Of a DNA stretch of 64,000 nt, positions 15,939 through 25,386 are shown in pieces. The stretch is from Puteibacter caeruleilacunae. GTDB lineage: Bacteria > Bacteroidota > Bacteroidia > Bacteroidales > Prolixibacteraceae. The notes under the pieces are model-generated. The model saw only the letters and a list, made by a program, of their open reading frames with translations. It was not told the origin of the DNA and searched no databases. Made by a program: the position numbers and the translations under genes. Numbering within the stretch: the first letter of the stretch is position 1; each line of letters begins with the position of its first letter. The DNA lies in contig SJCO01000020.1 of the NCBI GenBank assembly GCA_005217565.1, positions 1-64,000 on the forward strand, in the 5' to 3' direction.

Positions 15939-17038
15939 TTCAGGTAATATTTTATTAGCACAGGATTGTCATCTATCTCAATATCAAAATCAGGGTCAAT
16001 AGAGAGCACATCAACGGCATTTACAATACGCAATAAGGTATTCCCAAATCCTGGACTAAAGTATTTACCGGTAGGTATAGTTAGCAATGGATTCTTGTTG
16101 CTAATGAAATTCACACAAGGAGTATTAACCGACAAGTCATTTTTGTAAAATCCGGTTACTAAAGTTTGCTGTCGGGAGTTCTTAAGCTTTGTCGCCCCGT
16201 ATGTAAGAAATGTAAAGTTGTCACTTCGAACCATATTATAAACCTGTGCTCTTGGTCCGTTTGGCCTTTTATTTTTATCTAAATTTAGCTCGTCAAATTT
16301 GATCTTAAGTTTGCCAAACTGTAATAGATATGCAGGTTTTAGTTGATTATTTTCGATTGAAAAAACTGTATCATTAAAATAATGATAAAAGAAAGGGGCT
16401 TCTTTATTCCCTGCGATAAAGTTATCTCCGAGCAATCCTTCGCCTACTAGCATCTCCCTATCTCTAATGGAGAGTTCAGTGGTTTCATCATTTTTTTGGT
16501 CATAGCAGAAGACTTCAGGACTAACTGAATTTACCACTGCAGTGTACAATATTTTTCCTTGATAAAGACTAAATCCATTAAGACTGAAATTCTCTGGCAG
16601 GTTATATTTCCGATCAAAAGTTCCATCGAAATGATAACGCAACATCTTTCGCCCAAAGTAATCCAGAACATAAATGTGTTGATTAATCTCATCGACATCC
16701 ATCTTCCATGGTGTGATATATTCACCAGGACCTTTTCCTTTCATCCCAATAAGATTGAGGAACTTACCTTCTTTATCCAACCGTACAATCCGATTGTTTT
16801 CTACGACATAGAAGTTGTCCTTACTTTCGAATACATTCTTGACTTTTCCTATTATTAAATTAGAGTCTGATTTAATCCTAATAATATTCGTCTGTTCAAC
16901 GATGGAATCAAGTGAGATTTCATTCTTTAGATCAATTGCTGAGATATTACTAAACTCTACTTCCGGGAGATCGCCTGACTTTTTACTACAGGCACACAAT
17001 CCAATCAATACAAGGAGATAAATAATGTTATTCTTCAT
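15935..17038 (-). CDS. 6-bladed beta-propeller lipoprotein
   Basis: About 367 residues with a signal ending in LIGLCACSKK, a lipobox. The propeller strands include RLDKEGKFLNLIGMKGKGPG followed by EYITPWKMDVDE, the classic motif of Bacteroidota BF3164-type propellers, and IYVLDYFGRKMLRYHFDGTF. I chose the start at 17038 (MKNNIIYLL), which puts the signal at the N-terminus; 18 more residues are open upstream. It is the first gene of a two-gene operon with a paralogous propeller. Role unknown; surface or periplasmic protein-protein interaction is typical of the fold. Confidence 0.8.
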   Translation of the reverse strand: MKNNIIYLLVLIGLCACSKKSGDLPEVEFSNISAIDLKNEISLDSIVEQTNIIRIKSDSNLIIGKVKNVFESKDNFYVVENNRIVRLDKEGKFLNLIGMKGKGPGEYITPWKMDVDEINQHIYVLDYFGRKMLRYHFDGTFDRKYNLPENFSLNGFSLYQGKILYTAVVNSVSPEVFCYDQKNDETTELSIRDREMLVGEGLLGDNFIAGNKEAPFFYHYFNDTVFSIENNQLKPAYLLQFGKLKIKFDELNLDKNKRPNGPRAQVYNMVRSDNFTFLTYGATKLKNSRQQTLVTGFYKNDLSVNTPCVNFISNKNPLLTIPTGKYFSPGFGNTLLRIVNAVDVLSIDPDFDIEIDDNPVLIKYYLK

Positions 17039-17252
17039 TGGTTTTGTTCGTTTTAATATGTGCTTCGAAAATCCTATCTTACCAGAAAACAATACAATTG
17101 GTCAGCATATCCTTAATACATGCGACAACATATTATCATCCAATAATTTATAAAATTGTAAAAAATAGATTGTAATATCAAGCGGAAGAACCAATTATCA
17201 TAAAAATAATTCCTGCAACAACTAATATTTACAGGACAATCCACCAATCAGA

Positions 17253-17849
17253 TTACGACCTTAATTCCAACTTCTTAGGCTTACTTGAGGGCAAATAGGT
17301 ACGATCGTCGGGGAACATGTGTATTAAGGTATTCAGTTCTTTTAGATCGTTTTTAGTGACATACAAAACAGGAGTGTCATTACTGCTAGAGATTACGCCG
17401 CCTGCTTGTTTGCTTTCGATAAAGAACTTGGCCTTTTCATAGATATTAGATTTCGGTTTGATACCGTATACATGCTTGTAATTAAAGAAGATAAACATAC
17501 CGGCAAACTGAAGAGGAATACCAACATATTCATTTCCGGCATTATAATCGGCATTAAGACTTAATAATATCACGATGCCTAAAACAAATAAAAGTCGGAA
17601 TAGCAGATTCTTACGATACACCGATTTATGAAGGAAGAACAATCTTTTACTCAAATAGTCGAAGTTACCCTCACTTTTTTTGAGGATATTATAATCATTT
17701 ACAATAGATATCGCAGCAACTGCTATGATACCCAATAACGCATATTTATTCGTCACGAAAAATATGGATATAATGAACATATAAGCCAAATACTCAACAG
17801 AAGTGAAAACAATCCACTCCAGAATGTTTCTATTTGATAATTTATACAT
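17253..17849 (-). CDS. Hypothetical integral membrane protein, 198 aa
   Basis: There are about four membrane segments (residues 12-33, 36-50, 83-100, 108-122), followed by a soluble C-terminal tail of about 70 residues ending in a Lys/Arg-rich stretch. No family is recognised. It lies upstream of the two propeller lipoproteins on the same strand, separated by about 210 bp, and may or may not belong with them. Confidence 0.6.
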   Translation of the reverse strand: MYKLSNRNILEWIVFTSVEYLAYMFIISIFFVTNKYALLGIIAVAAISIVNDYNILKKSEGNFDYLSKRLFFLHKSVYRKNLLFRLLFVLGIVILLSLNADYNAGNEYVGIPLQFAGMFIFFNYKHVYGIKPKSNIYEKAKFFIESKQAGGVISSSNDTPVLYVTKNDLKELNTLIHMFPDDRTYLPSSKPKKLELRS

Positions 17850-18133
17850 GTTGTACTTTGAATTAACGATGCATGAACATTGTGAGATTCTTCCTCTTAC
17901 AATATTATTACATTTATTGTTTAATTACATCGTGAAACTAATAAGTGTAGCAGCACACATGTTAATCGTCGTAACATTCTATGTAAGTGCATGATTTGAA
18001 AAATTGGGATGTTCAATTTTGAGGAGCAGTTTAAACAACATCTGAAATGATGGCCATTACATAATCTACCAGTGGAACTTACATCCCGATCGGAGAACTT
18101 TGAGAACCTAGGTATTTATCATGCACGGCACAG
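17850..18133. other. Intergenic region, nothing recognised
   Basis: It lies between the start of the membrane-protein gene and the terminator of the SusC/SusD operon. No coding signature, tRNA or repeat was seen. Confidence 0.4.
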
Positions 18134-18165
18134 CAAAAAGAGGCTATCCCAATGGACAGCCTCTT
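18134..18165 (-). terminator. Terminator of the FecI-FecR-SusC-SusD operon
   Basis: AAGAGGCT-A-TCC and GGA-C-AGCCTCTT form an 11-bp stem with a CAAT-type loop (18138-18165). Read on the minus strand, the stem is followed by a run of T. It lies 28 bp after the SusD stop. Confidence 0.85.
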
Positions 18166-18193
18166 CATTTATTTTAAAAAAACTCCGTAAATC

Positions 18194-19627
18194 TTATTCA
18201 ACATCCCACCAAACTCGATAGAGAAAACTATTATTATTGGTTGCAGCAATAGCTTTCAGGTAGTTTTCATTATTATATTGCAACTCATTATCAGGGTATT
18301 TTAAACGTCGTGGCATTTTACCATCGGTCTCTCCAAGCGAAACTATTGGATCACTCCCAGCAACCCTATCTGCAATAACAGGATAACCAGACCTACGCAT
18401 ATCTGCAAAGAGCTCGAAACCATTATATATTCCACCTACCCACTTTTGCGAACCAATCTGTCTTCTTTTATTAGCTTCATCACCAGTTAATGTCGCTTCT
18501 GGTTCATTTGTTATAAAATGTGCAATATCTGCTTCTGAAACATTATAGAATTCCATATTAGCTCTAATCCCCTTTTGATACCACTCATTTGCTTTTTGAG
18601 CATCTTTAGTTACGCCCAAACCACGTAAATACATTTCAGCTTTAATGAAACATACTTCATCGAACAAAAGAATAGGACTTTCTCTATCTGCTCTAGTCAA
18701 CTCAGCTCCAAGATCAGAGAAATAATTTTGATTTGGAACGTAATCCAAGCCATTTTCCATTCCTACATAGTCTCCGTCTTCATTTGGCTTTACCAGTTTT
18801 TCCAATCGAGGATCGTTGTTGTTCATGAGATAATCTACAAACAATTTTGACATACGATGCACATTAGGCTGTGGATTCCATAAAGGATTTCTAAATCCTT
18901 CAACGTCAAAACGCTCATAGGTAGCAGACTCGTCCAGCGAATTAATCACAGGATACTTCGCAACTTCCTCAAACCACTTATTGGCGAGGTTTGAGTCAAC
19001 GTTGGTAACACGTAAAGCCATTCTTAAACGAATAGTATTGGCGAGTAATTTCCAATTTTGCAGATTCTGATGATACACATAATCAGCCTCACCTAGTAAA
19101 ATGATATCTTCATCCCCAATTAGTTCAATGGCCTTTGTCAGGTTAGAAAAGCAGTCATTATAAATTGCTTCCTGGGAATCATATTTAGGAAATTCAAGCA
19201 CTCCATCCTCGGTCTCTACCCCAGCTTCAGAGTAAGGGATATCTCCATAAGAATCAGTTAATCGGATAAACATTAAAGATCTTACCACATGTGCCAATGC
19301 CAACGCTTTTTTTTCAGCTGGAATATCAGATCCTTCTGTTCGTTGAATTACATCAAGCAAATTCTTATTTTGTAAATAAGATGGCTCCCAAGGGTAAGCA
19401 GACTTAAAGTCATCGTACAAATCACGATCGGTATTATGTCGTGCCATATGATGAATCCAATACTGAAAATCATCACTATTCATATCCCTTATCCCACTAC
19501 TCAAAATATGGAAAACATTAGGATTAGTCAGTGAATTGTATGGCTTTCCGAATTCATCAAGACTATCTGTTTCGCAGCCAACTAAATTGAATACAATAAT
19601 TACAGCTAATAATATTTTTATCTTCAT
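18194..19627 (-). CDS. SusD/RagB-like surface glycan-binding lipoprotein (SusD-like_2 type)
   Basis: An outer-surface lipoprotein that forms the lid of a SusC channel and delivers its ligand. The signal ends in a lipobox (FNLVGC). The 477-residue length, the ARHNTDRDLYDDFKSAYPWE N-terminal region, RLTDSYGDIPYSEAG and the C-terminal WVGGIYNGFELFADMRRSGYP are typical of the SusD-like branch that pairs with FecI/FecR-controlled SusC proteins. It starts 9 bp after the SusC stop and is the last gene of the operon. Cognate substrate unknown: no degradative enzyme lies inside this four-gene operon, so a peptide, siderophore or glycan is possible. Confidence 0.92.
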   Translation of the reverse strand: MKIKILLAVIIVFNLVGCETDSLDEFGKPYNSLTNPNVFHILSSGIRDMNSDDFQYWIHHMARHNTDRDLYDDFKSAYPWEPSYLQNKNLLDVIQRTEGSDIPAEKKALALAHVVRSLMFIRLTDSYGDIPYSEAGVETEDGVLEFPKYDSQEAIYNDCFSNLTKAIELIGDEDIILLGEADYVYHQNLQNWKLLANTIRLRMALRVTNVDSNLANKWFEEVAKYPVINSLDESATYERFDVEGFRNPLWNPQPNVHRMSKLFVDYLMNNNDPRLEKLVKPNEDGDYVGMENGLDYVPNQNYFSDLGAELTRADRESPILLFDEVCFIKAEMYLRGLGVTKDAQKANEWYQKGIRANMEFYNVSEADIAHFITNEPEATLTGDEANKRRQIGSQKWVGGIYNGFELFADMRRSGYPVIADRVAGSDPIVSLGETDGKMPRRLKYPDNELQYNNENYLKAIAATNNNSFLYRVWWDVE

Positions 19628-19636
19628 GACGTCAAT

Positions 19637-22600
19637 TTAAAATTTGAGATTTAGTTTAAAGCTAAGAGTCTTAGTTGGCATCGCAGTATCGCCCGTATAA
19701 CCTAAAAAACTTTTATCATTCCCTTGACGATAAGCATCCGGATCGGCGTGTCTTGCTTTCTTGTATATCATCCAGTAATTATTCGCAATTAAAGATGCTG
19801 ATACGTCTTTAAACGGCAACTTTTCAATTATTTGCTTAGGAAGTCTGTAAGATAGTCCAACCTCCCTCAATTTTACAAAAGTTGCACTTTCAATGTTATG
19901 TTCTGCCCTGGCAAATCTGTTTCTATCCCAGAATTTACGAGGGTCAGAATAAATAGCATCTTTGCCAGAGTTTAGTACTCCACCAACCTGAATTCCATCC
20001 TCACCAACTAATGACTCGTCATAAAGCACAGTGTTATTATCTACCCATACATCTACACCACCTGTATTGTGCCACTCACTGGAACTAACACCGGCAGCCT
20101 GTCTGGCTTCTTCTGACTCCATCCATCCTTCACGACCATTTAATGATCTTACAGAAACTCCTTGCTCATCAAACCACTGGTTGTTTGATCCATAGAAATG
20201 ACCTCCAAAAGAGCCATCAATCTGAAAGTAGAAATTCAGGCCATTATAATTGAAAGAATTACGGATACTTCCAGTCCAATCTGGCTCTACCTTTCCCAGC
20301 TCAATGTAATCATCAGTCTGCAACGCTATTCCCCTGTCACTTCCAGTAGTTTTTATCAATATCTGACCTTGATCATTTCTTTGAAATCCACGACCAGTAA
20401 TTGTAAATAACGAATTACCTGGTATAGCAACAATACGTACAGCACGATTTCCACCAAAATCAATCTGGGTAGAAACATCCTCACCCAAACTAACTACTTC
20501 AGACTTGTTTTTTGCAAATGTTAAATTTGTTTCCCATGTAAAGTCATTAGATACAATATTCTTAGTTGCTAGAGCTAACTCAACCCCTTTGTTTTCAATA
20601 TTACCACCATTAATAGAACGGCCGGTATAACCAGTAGTAGCAGCCAGAGGTTGAGATCCCAGAATTTGATTAAAAGTATTGGCTTTGTAATAGGTAGCAT
20701 CAAGACTTATGCGATTTTTTAAAAAGCTCAATTCCGTACCAAACTCAACTGATTCTGTGCGCTCTGGTACCAGATCTTTATTTGGCAACGTATGAGGATT
20801 ACCTGCATAAGTAGCTCCCATCACACTTGTGTAAAAGCCATAGCTTCGGTGGATATTTCCACCTCCTCCGCTACCAACTTCGGCATAAGAGGCACGGATT
20901 TTACCAAAGCCTAAAATATCCTTATCGATATTAAGTATTTCAGAAAAGATAATACTACCTGTTATTGAAGGATAGAAAAAGCTATTGTTATTTTTTGGGA
21001 GCGACGAAGTCCAGTCATTCCGGCCTGTGAAATCCACATACATCATCCCTTTGTATCCAAGTTGCACGTTACCATATAACGAATTAGACAAATGATCCCA
21101 TTCATTATAATCATAGTTTTTTGTCTTGGTATTATTAGGTGTCTCTAATCCTTCCATCACAAACTCATCACCTTTAAACCAGGTTCTGGATCCTTCATCT
21201 TTTGCCTGGCGGCCACCAAAGGTTCCATTAATGTTAAAGTCGCCATCAAAAAAGTCTTTGTTTCCAGAAAAAAGAAAATAAGATTTATAAGATGTATATT
21301 GACGATCAGATTTGGTATAACTTCCTTTTGGAGTATTCCACGAATTGATTGCTTTTATCTGACTGTATCCAGAAACTCCTTCTTTATGACTATACCTTGC
21401 CATGAAGTTTAACCAATCGCTAATTTTGTACTCTACCTTAAAGTTTCCGTTGAAATTTTTACTGTAATCCTCATTGGTATCAAAATACAAGTTCCAAAAA
21501 TACTGGTCATTGTTCCGTGTTGTTGTCCACATTATTGGTTGGCCATCCTGCCAATGACTCTGTCCCCAGTCTTTACCTGATTCGGGATATTTCCCCATGT
21601 TAATGTCTTGTAATCTAATACTTCTAGGGTGAGTGGCTAAATTCATTGCACTTGTGTGCCCATTAGATGGACGATTATGCCCCTCAGCTTTATCTGCATC
21701 GATTTTAACATCAAAAGACAAACGATCAGTCACCTGATGGGTAACTCTTAGGTTTACAAAAGCTTTATTCGTTCTGGCTGTTGGCACATACTCATCGGCA
21801 TTTCGATACAAAAAAGAACCGTAGTAAGTCGTTCTATCTGTAGCATAAGATATTGAGGCAGAGTTCGTGTACAACACTCCTGTATCGTAAAGGTCTTTAA
21901 TGTTATCCGGTTGTGGATCAAATGGCACAACAGGTTGGTGGCGTAACCAATTAATTCGAACCATCTGGCCTTCCATCTTTGGCCCCCAGGATTCATCTTT
22001 TGTACCTCCTCCTAGAAGAGGAATTCCATCTTCTCCAATTGCCTGAAATTTACCGACCTCTCCTTTACCTTGTCCGTAAATATTCTGCAAATCAGGCAGG
22101 CTGGTTGCTGAAATAAAGGTAACGCCAGAATTAATATTCACTCCCAATCCCTTCTCTTTATTTGCTTTTTTAGTTGTGATTAGAATCACACCATTAGCAC
22201 CTTCTGAGCCATAAAGAGCGGAAGCATTAGCCCCACGCAGCACTGTTACATTTTCAACATCATTAGGAATAACATCTAAACTACTTGGAACTCCATCTAC
22301 AATAACTAAAGCTTGACTATTTCCTGAAATTGAAGAGTGACCTCTTATGGTGATACTGGCACCTTCGTCTGATAATCCATTCGATCCCGATATATTTAAA
22401 CCAGCTACTTTACCTTTTAAAGCATTTAATACATTTGATTCTCCCGATTCCTCTATGGCTTTTGAATCAATCGACGAAGTTGCATATCCTAATGCTTTTT
22501 TATCACGACGAATACCAAGTGCCGTTACCACAACTTCATTAATACCAATTTCATCTGGTACTAAGCGTACATTTATAACGTTTTTTTCACCAACCACAAC

Positions 22601-23167
22601 TTCTTTCGAAAGCATTCCTACGAACGAAAATTGCAATATACTCTCAGCACTTACACCTGATAAAGTATATTCTCCATCGATATTGGTAACTGTACCATTG
22701 GTCGTTCCCTTGATACGAACAGTGACTCCAGGTAACGATTCTCCATTGTTATCCGCCACTTTTCCTGATACTGATCTTTGTTGCTTAACCGATGTGCCAA
22801 TGCTCTTATTCAATTCCACCAAGATCATGTTATCTTTGACTTCCTTAAAAGAATAGGGCAAATCACTGAATGCCTCCGTCAAGATATAACCAATAGTTTT
22901 ATCCTTGACCTCTACAGTAACTTTTTGATGAACATCAACCTCATCGTTACTGTAGAAAAAACGGTACTTACTGTTTTTTTCTACTTGTGTAAATAATTGC
23001 AGCAGCGACTGATTCTTTATAGCCACATCCATTTTGTTTTGCGACCAAAGACTTGCGCTGGATTGCAACGTTAAGACAAGAATAAGAAAACAAGATAATT
23101 TCATAATTCGCACACACTTTTTTACTTCACCCCCATAAAAGGGCCGAAGAATTCGTTTTAATTTCAT
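19637..23167 (-). CDS. SusC/RagA TonB-dependent outer-membrane transporter with STN domain
   Basis: 1176 residues in this order: a long signal region to about 43, an STN domain (about 48-118, from IKNQSLLQLFTQVEKNSKYR), a carboxypeptidase-regulatory-like beta-sandwich (about 128-205, with VRIKGTTNGTVTNIDGEYTL), a TonB plug (about 235-335, with SITIRGHSSISGNSQALVIV), and a beta-barrel ending LKLNLKF. The STN domain signals to a FecR anti-sigma factor, and the gene order FecI-FecR-SusC-SusD supports that circuit. The long N-terminus fits other FecR-linked SusC proteins, so I keep the first ATG. The imported molecule is unknown. Confidence 0.95.
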   Translation of the reverse strand: MKLKRILRPFYGGEVKKCVRIMKLSCFLILVLTLQSSASLWSQNKMDVAIKNQSLLQLFTQVEKNSKYRFFYSNDEVDVHQKVTVEVKDKTIGYILTEAFSDLPYSFKEVKDNMILVELNKSIGTSVKQQRSVSGKVADNNGESLPGVTVRIKGTTNGTVTNIDGEYTLSGVSAESILQFSFVGMLSKEVVVGEKNVINVRLVPDEIGINEVVVTALGIRRDKKALGYATSSIDSKAIEESGESNVLNALKGKVAGLNISGSNGLSDEGASITIRGHSSISGNSQALVIVDGVPSSLDVIPNDVENVTVLRGANASALYGSEGANGVILITTKKANKEKGLGVNINSGVTFISATSLPDLQNIYGQGKGEVGKFQAIGEDGIPLLGGGTKDESWGPKMEGQMVRINWLRHQPVVPFDPQPDNIKDLYDTGVLYTNSASISYATDRTTYYGSFLYRNADEYVPTARTNKAFVNLRVTHQVTDRLSFDVKIDADKAEGHNRPSNGHTSAMNLATHPRSIRLQDINMGKYPESGKDWGQSHWQDGQPIMWTTTRNNDQYFWNLYFDTNEDYSKNFNGNFKVEYKISDWLNFMARYSHKEGVSGYSQIKAINSWNTPKGSYTKSDRQYTSYKSYFLFSGNKDFFDGDFNINGTFGGRQAKDEGSRTWFKGDEFVMEGLETPNNTKTKNYDYNEWDHLSNSLYGNVQLGYKGMMYVDFTGRNDWTSSLPKNNNSFFYPSITGSIIFSEILNIDKDILGFGKIRASYAEVGSGGGGNIHRSYGFYTSVMGATYAGNPHTLPNKDLVPERTESVEFGTELSFLKNRISLDATYYKANTFNQILGSQPLAATTGYTGRSINGGNIENKGVELALATKNIVSNDFTWETNLTFAKNKSEVVSLGEDVSTQIDFGGNRAVRIVAIPGNSLFTITGRGFQRNDQGQILIKTTGSDRGIALQTDDYIELGKVEPDWTGSIRNSFNYNGLNFYFQIDGSFGGHFYGSNNQWFDEQGVSVRSLNGREGWMESEEARQAAGVSSSEWHNTGGVDVWVDNNTVLYDESLVGEDGIQVGGVLNSGKDAIYSDPRKFWDRNRFARAEHNIESATFVKLREVGLSYRLPKQIIEKLPFKDVSASLIANNYWMIYKKARHADPDAYRQGNDKSFLGYTGDTAMPTKTLSFKLNLKF

Positions 23168-23214
23168 AAATTTGAATGCAATTTAATATTAGACTTCTGT
23201 TTAATTTTAAATCA

Positions 23215-23240
23215 AGAGGGGGTGCTGGAACACTTCCTCT
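23215..23240 (-). promoter_or_regulatory. Hairpin in the FecR-SusC intergenic leader
   Basis: AGAGGGGGTG (23215-23224) faces CACTTCCTCT (23231-23240) around a CTGGAA loop. On the plus strand this pairs fully with two G-U pairs and is followed by seven T. On the transcribed minus strand it is a stem with a small internal mismatch. It lies 5' of the SusC start. A comparable hairpin sits at the other FecR-SusC junction of this window (61715-61738). Confidence 0.5.
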
Positions 23241-23272
23241 TTTTTTGTATTTCTTACTTCATTGATTTAATT

Positions 23273-24262
23273 CTATTTGTTAGTTTCTCTTTTTTTTGAA
23301 TAAAACGTTATTTTGTTGTCTTCTATTCGATATCCAACATACTCTGAATAACCAAAATAAGTTACCGTTTCAAGAATACTCTCTCGGTTAAGAACACCTG
23401 TAAACCTGCGTTTCTTCACTTCATCATCTGCAAATTCTATATCGACATCAAACCAACGTTCCAATTTCAACTCTAAATCTCCTAAAGATTCATTCCTAAA
23501 TACCAATCGCCCTTCTTTCCACAATGTTTCAAGCGTCATATCCTCGAGTTCATACAAGTTCATCTTTTGGTCTGCCCGCGAGAAAACCGCTTTCTGTGAT
23601 GGTTTCATAACAGTTTTCTGAGATCCGCTATTTATCTGGACACTACCTTCAACCAGAGTTGTGGAAATATAAGGTTCATACGGATACGCTTTAAGATTAA
23701 ATTCTGTCCCCAACACTTCTATCTCAATATCTGACGTGGTAATTTTGAATGGAATGTCGGGATTCTTTGCTACCGAAAAGTAAGCCTCTCCTTCTAAAGC
23801 AACCATTCTGTAGGTATCATGAAAATCGTTCTTAAAAGTAAGTTTACTTCCCGAATTAAGATTGACAACCGATCCATCCGGCAGGGTTATAGTTGATTTG
23901 TCGCCCATCGCACAAGTTATGGTAGTAAAACTTTCATCAGGCATGACACTCTCTTTACCCCAATAATACATTATTGGCAATGAGATTAAAAGAAGGACCA
24001 CAGCAGCGTACTTAAGCATGTTAGTCATGCTGATTACCCGCACTTCTTTAGTCTTAATCTTCTTTTTAAACTCGGCTACTGCTTTTTCCGTATTATAGTC
24101 ATTGGAACTGCCAGTAGTCAACCAGATTTCCTGCAAATCGGAATACATCTCACGGTTTTCTTCCGACAGACTCATCCATTCTCCCACAATCCCTTTCTCT
24201 TCTGAAGTAGCTTCGCCACTGAACAGCCGGACTATCAAACTATGTATATTTTCTTCCTGCAT
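23273..24262 (-). CDS. FecR family anti-sigma factor
   Basis: A transmembrane anti-sigma factor of 329 residues that restrains the adjacent ECF sigma factor until the SusC transporter signals. It has a cytoplasmic N-terminal domain (about 1-80), a single membrane helix (about 84-104, YAAVVLLLISLPIMYYWG), the periplasmic FecR domain (about 115-210, with GDKSTITLPDGSVVNLNSGS and VALEGEAYFSVAKNPDIPF), and a C-terminal DUF4974 region (about 250-325, FTGVLNRESILETVTYF). It is 73 bp downstream of the sigma gene and 105 bp upstream of susC, in the same direction. Confidence 0.95.
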   Translation of the reverse strand: MQEENIHSLIVRLFSGEATSEEKGIVGEWMSLSEENREMYSDLQEIWLTTGSSNDYNTEKAVAEFKKKIKTKEVRVISMTNMLKYAAVVLLLISLPIMYYWGKESVMPDESFTTITCAMGDKSTITLPDGSVVNLNSGSKLTFKNDFHDTYRMVALEGEAYFSVAKNPDIPFKITTSDIEIEVLGTEFNLKAYPYEPYISTTLVEGSVQINSGSQKTVMKPSQKAVFSRADQKMNLYELEDMTLETLWKEGRLVFRNESLGDLELKLERWFDVDIEFADDEVKKRRFTGVLNRESILETVTYFGYSEYVGYRIEDNKITFYSKKRETNK

Positions 24263-24335
24263 AATTTCATGTTACTAATACTATGATGCACTGAAATTAT
24301 AAAACCCTGTATAGAGGCAAGATTTTTTTTATAAT

Positions 24336-24929
24336 TTATTTTAGAAGCATAAAAAGTAGAAAGGCCGGAAGGTAGTCCTTTAGATCGCTACGTAAGGACA
24401 ACATGGCTTTCGAGAGGTGCATTTCAACCGTCTTTACCGCGATTCCCATTTCTTCAGCAATCTCCTTATTTTTCTTTCCCTCATAACGTTTTAACCGAAA
24501 GGCCTGTTTCTGTTGCGGGGGTAATTGATTAATTGCATCGTCTATTCTTGCGGTTAATTCCTGCATCAATAAACTTTGGTCAGTTAGATTATCAGCAATT
24601 TGACTAAAGCCTACATTATTACTTTCAGTATCTGAAAAATAATCTTCAATCTTTTCTTCCTTTTTTAATTTACGTAGATGATATAATGAATTATTTGCGA
24701 CAGCCTGAAAAAGATATGATTTCACTGAAGTGGTTATTGTTATCTTCTTTCGATTCTCCCAAATTTTGAAAAAGGTCTCAGAAACAATTTCCTCGGCAAT
24801 ATCCTTTCTTCCTACATATCTCCTTGAATAAGCACAAAGTGCGGCGTAGTACTCTTTAAACAAAGAAATATAGATTTCTTCATCACCTCTTCTTAGTTTA
24901 GAAATTATATTTTTTAGGTCTGCTTGCAT
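24336..24929 (-). CDS. ECF RNA polymerase sigma factor, FecI-like
   Basis: About 197 residues. Sigma region 2 runs from ISLFKEYYAALCAYSRRYVG to AEEIVSETFFKIWENR (about 20-65). Region 4 has a helix-turn-helix (about 120-175): LPPQQKQAFRLKRYEGKKNK, then AEEMGIAVKTVEMHLSKAM. It directs transcription of the downstream transporter operon once released by FecR. I chose the start at 24929 (MQADLKNII), where sigma family members usually begin; an upstream ATG at 24995 adds 22 hydrophobic residues that do not fit. Confidence 0.93.
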   Translation of the reverse strand: MQADLKNIISKLRRGDEEIYISLFKEYYAALCAYSRRYVGRKDIAEEIVSETFFKIWENRKKITITTSVKSYLFQAVANNSLYHLRKLKKEEKIEDYFSDTESNNVGFSQIADNLTDQSLLMQELTARIDDAINQLPPQQKQAFRLKRYEGKKNKEIAEEMGIAVKTVEMHLSKAMLSLRSDLKDYLPAFLLFMLLK

Positions 24930-25386
24930 AGGTTTAGTTGTACAAATTAAAGAATAATGCAAGAAAGTACCAAAGATGATTAACATTCCTTGCACTTATA
25001 AATGACTCTTAAGGAGAGAGAAGGAATGAAGTAAAAGCTCGAGCAGAGGCGTTATGCTTACATCGGCCACTAATGCAATTATATTATTGTTTCACCAGAG
25101 TTTTATTTGCTGATAGGTGAAATAATCGAAATACGGTGGTCGGATCTGGAATATGGAACTAATCAGATATTTTAAATTAAGGACAGCAATTTAAAGGGGA
25201 TAGAAATACAGGCCATGGCAGGCGGTTAAGCGTCACCACAGGTCAGACAACTATTATCAGCACTTAACCTGAAACTGTGAGGCGATAGCCGAACTGGCAC
25301 ATGAACCTGTAATTTTCCCTACTATTCTTCGCACACTAAGGATCAGTTTCTATCATTCACCTTGCATCCTTCCAACCGGTTTCCTT
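24930..25386. other. Intergenic region, nothing recognised
   Basis: It lies between the sigma-factor gene and the end of the GH116 gene. No ORF with coding character, tRNA or strong hairpin was seen. It must hold the promoter of the FecI operon and the 3' end of the GH116 unit, but I could not place either. Confidence 0.35.
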
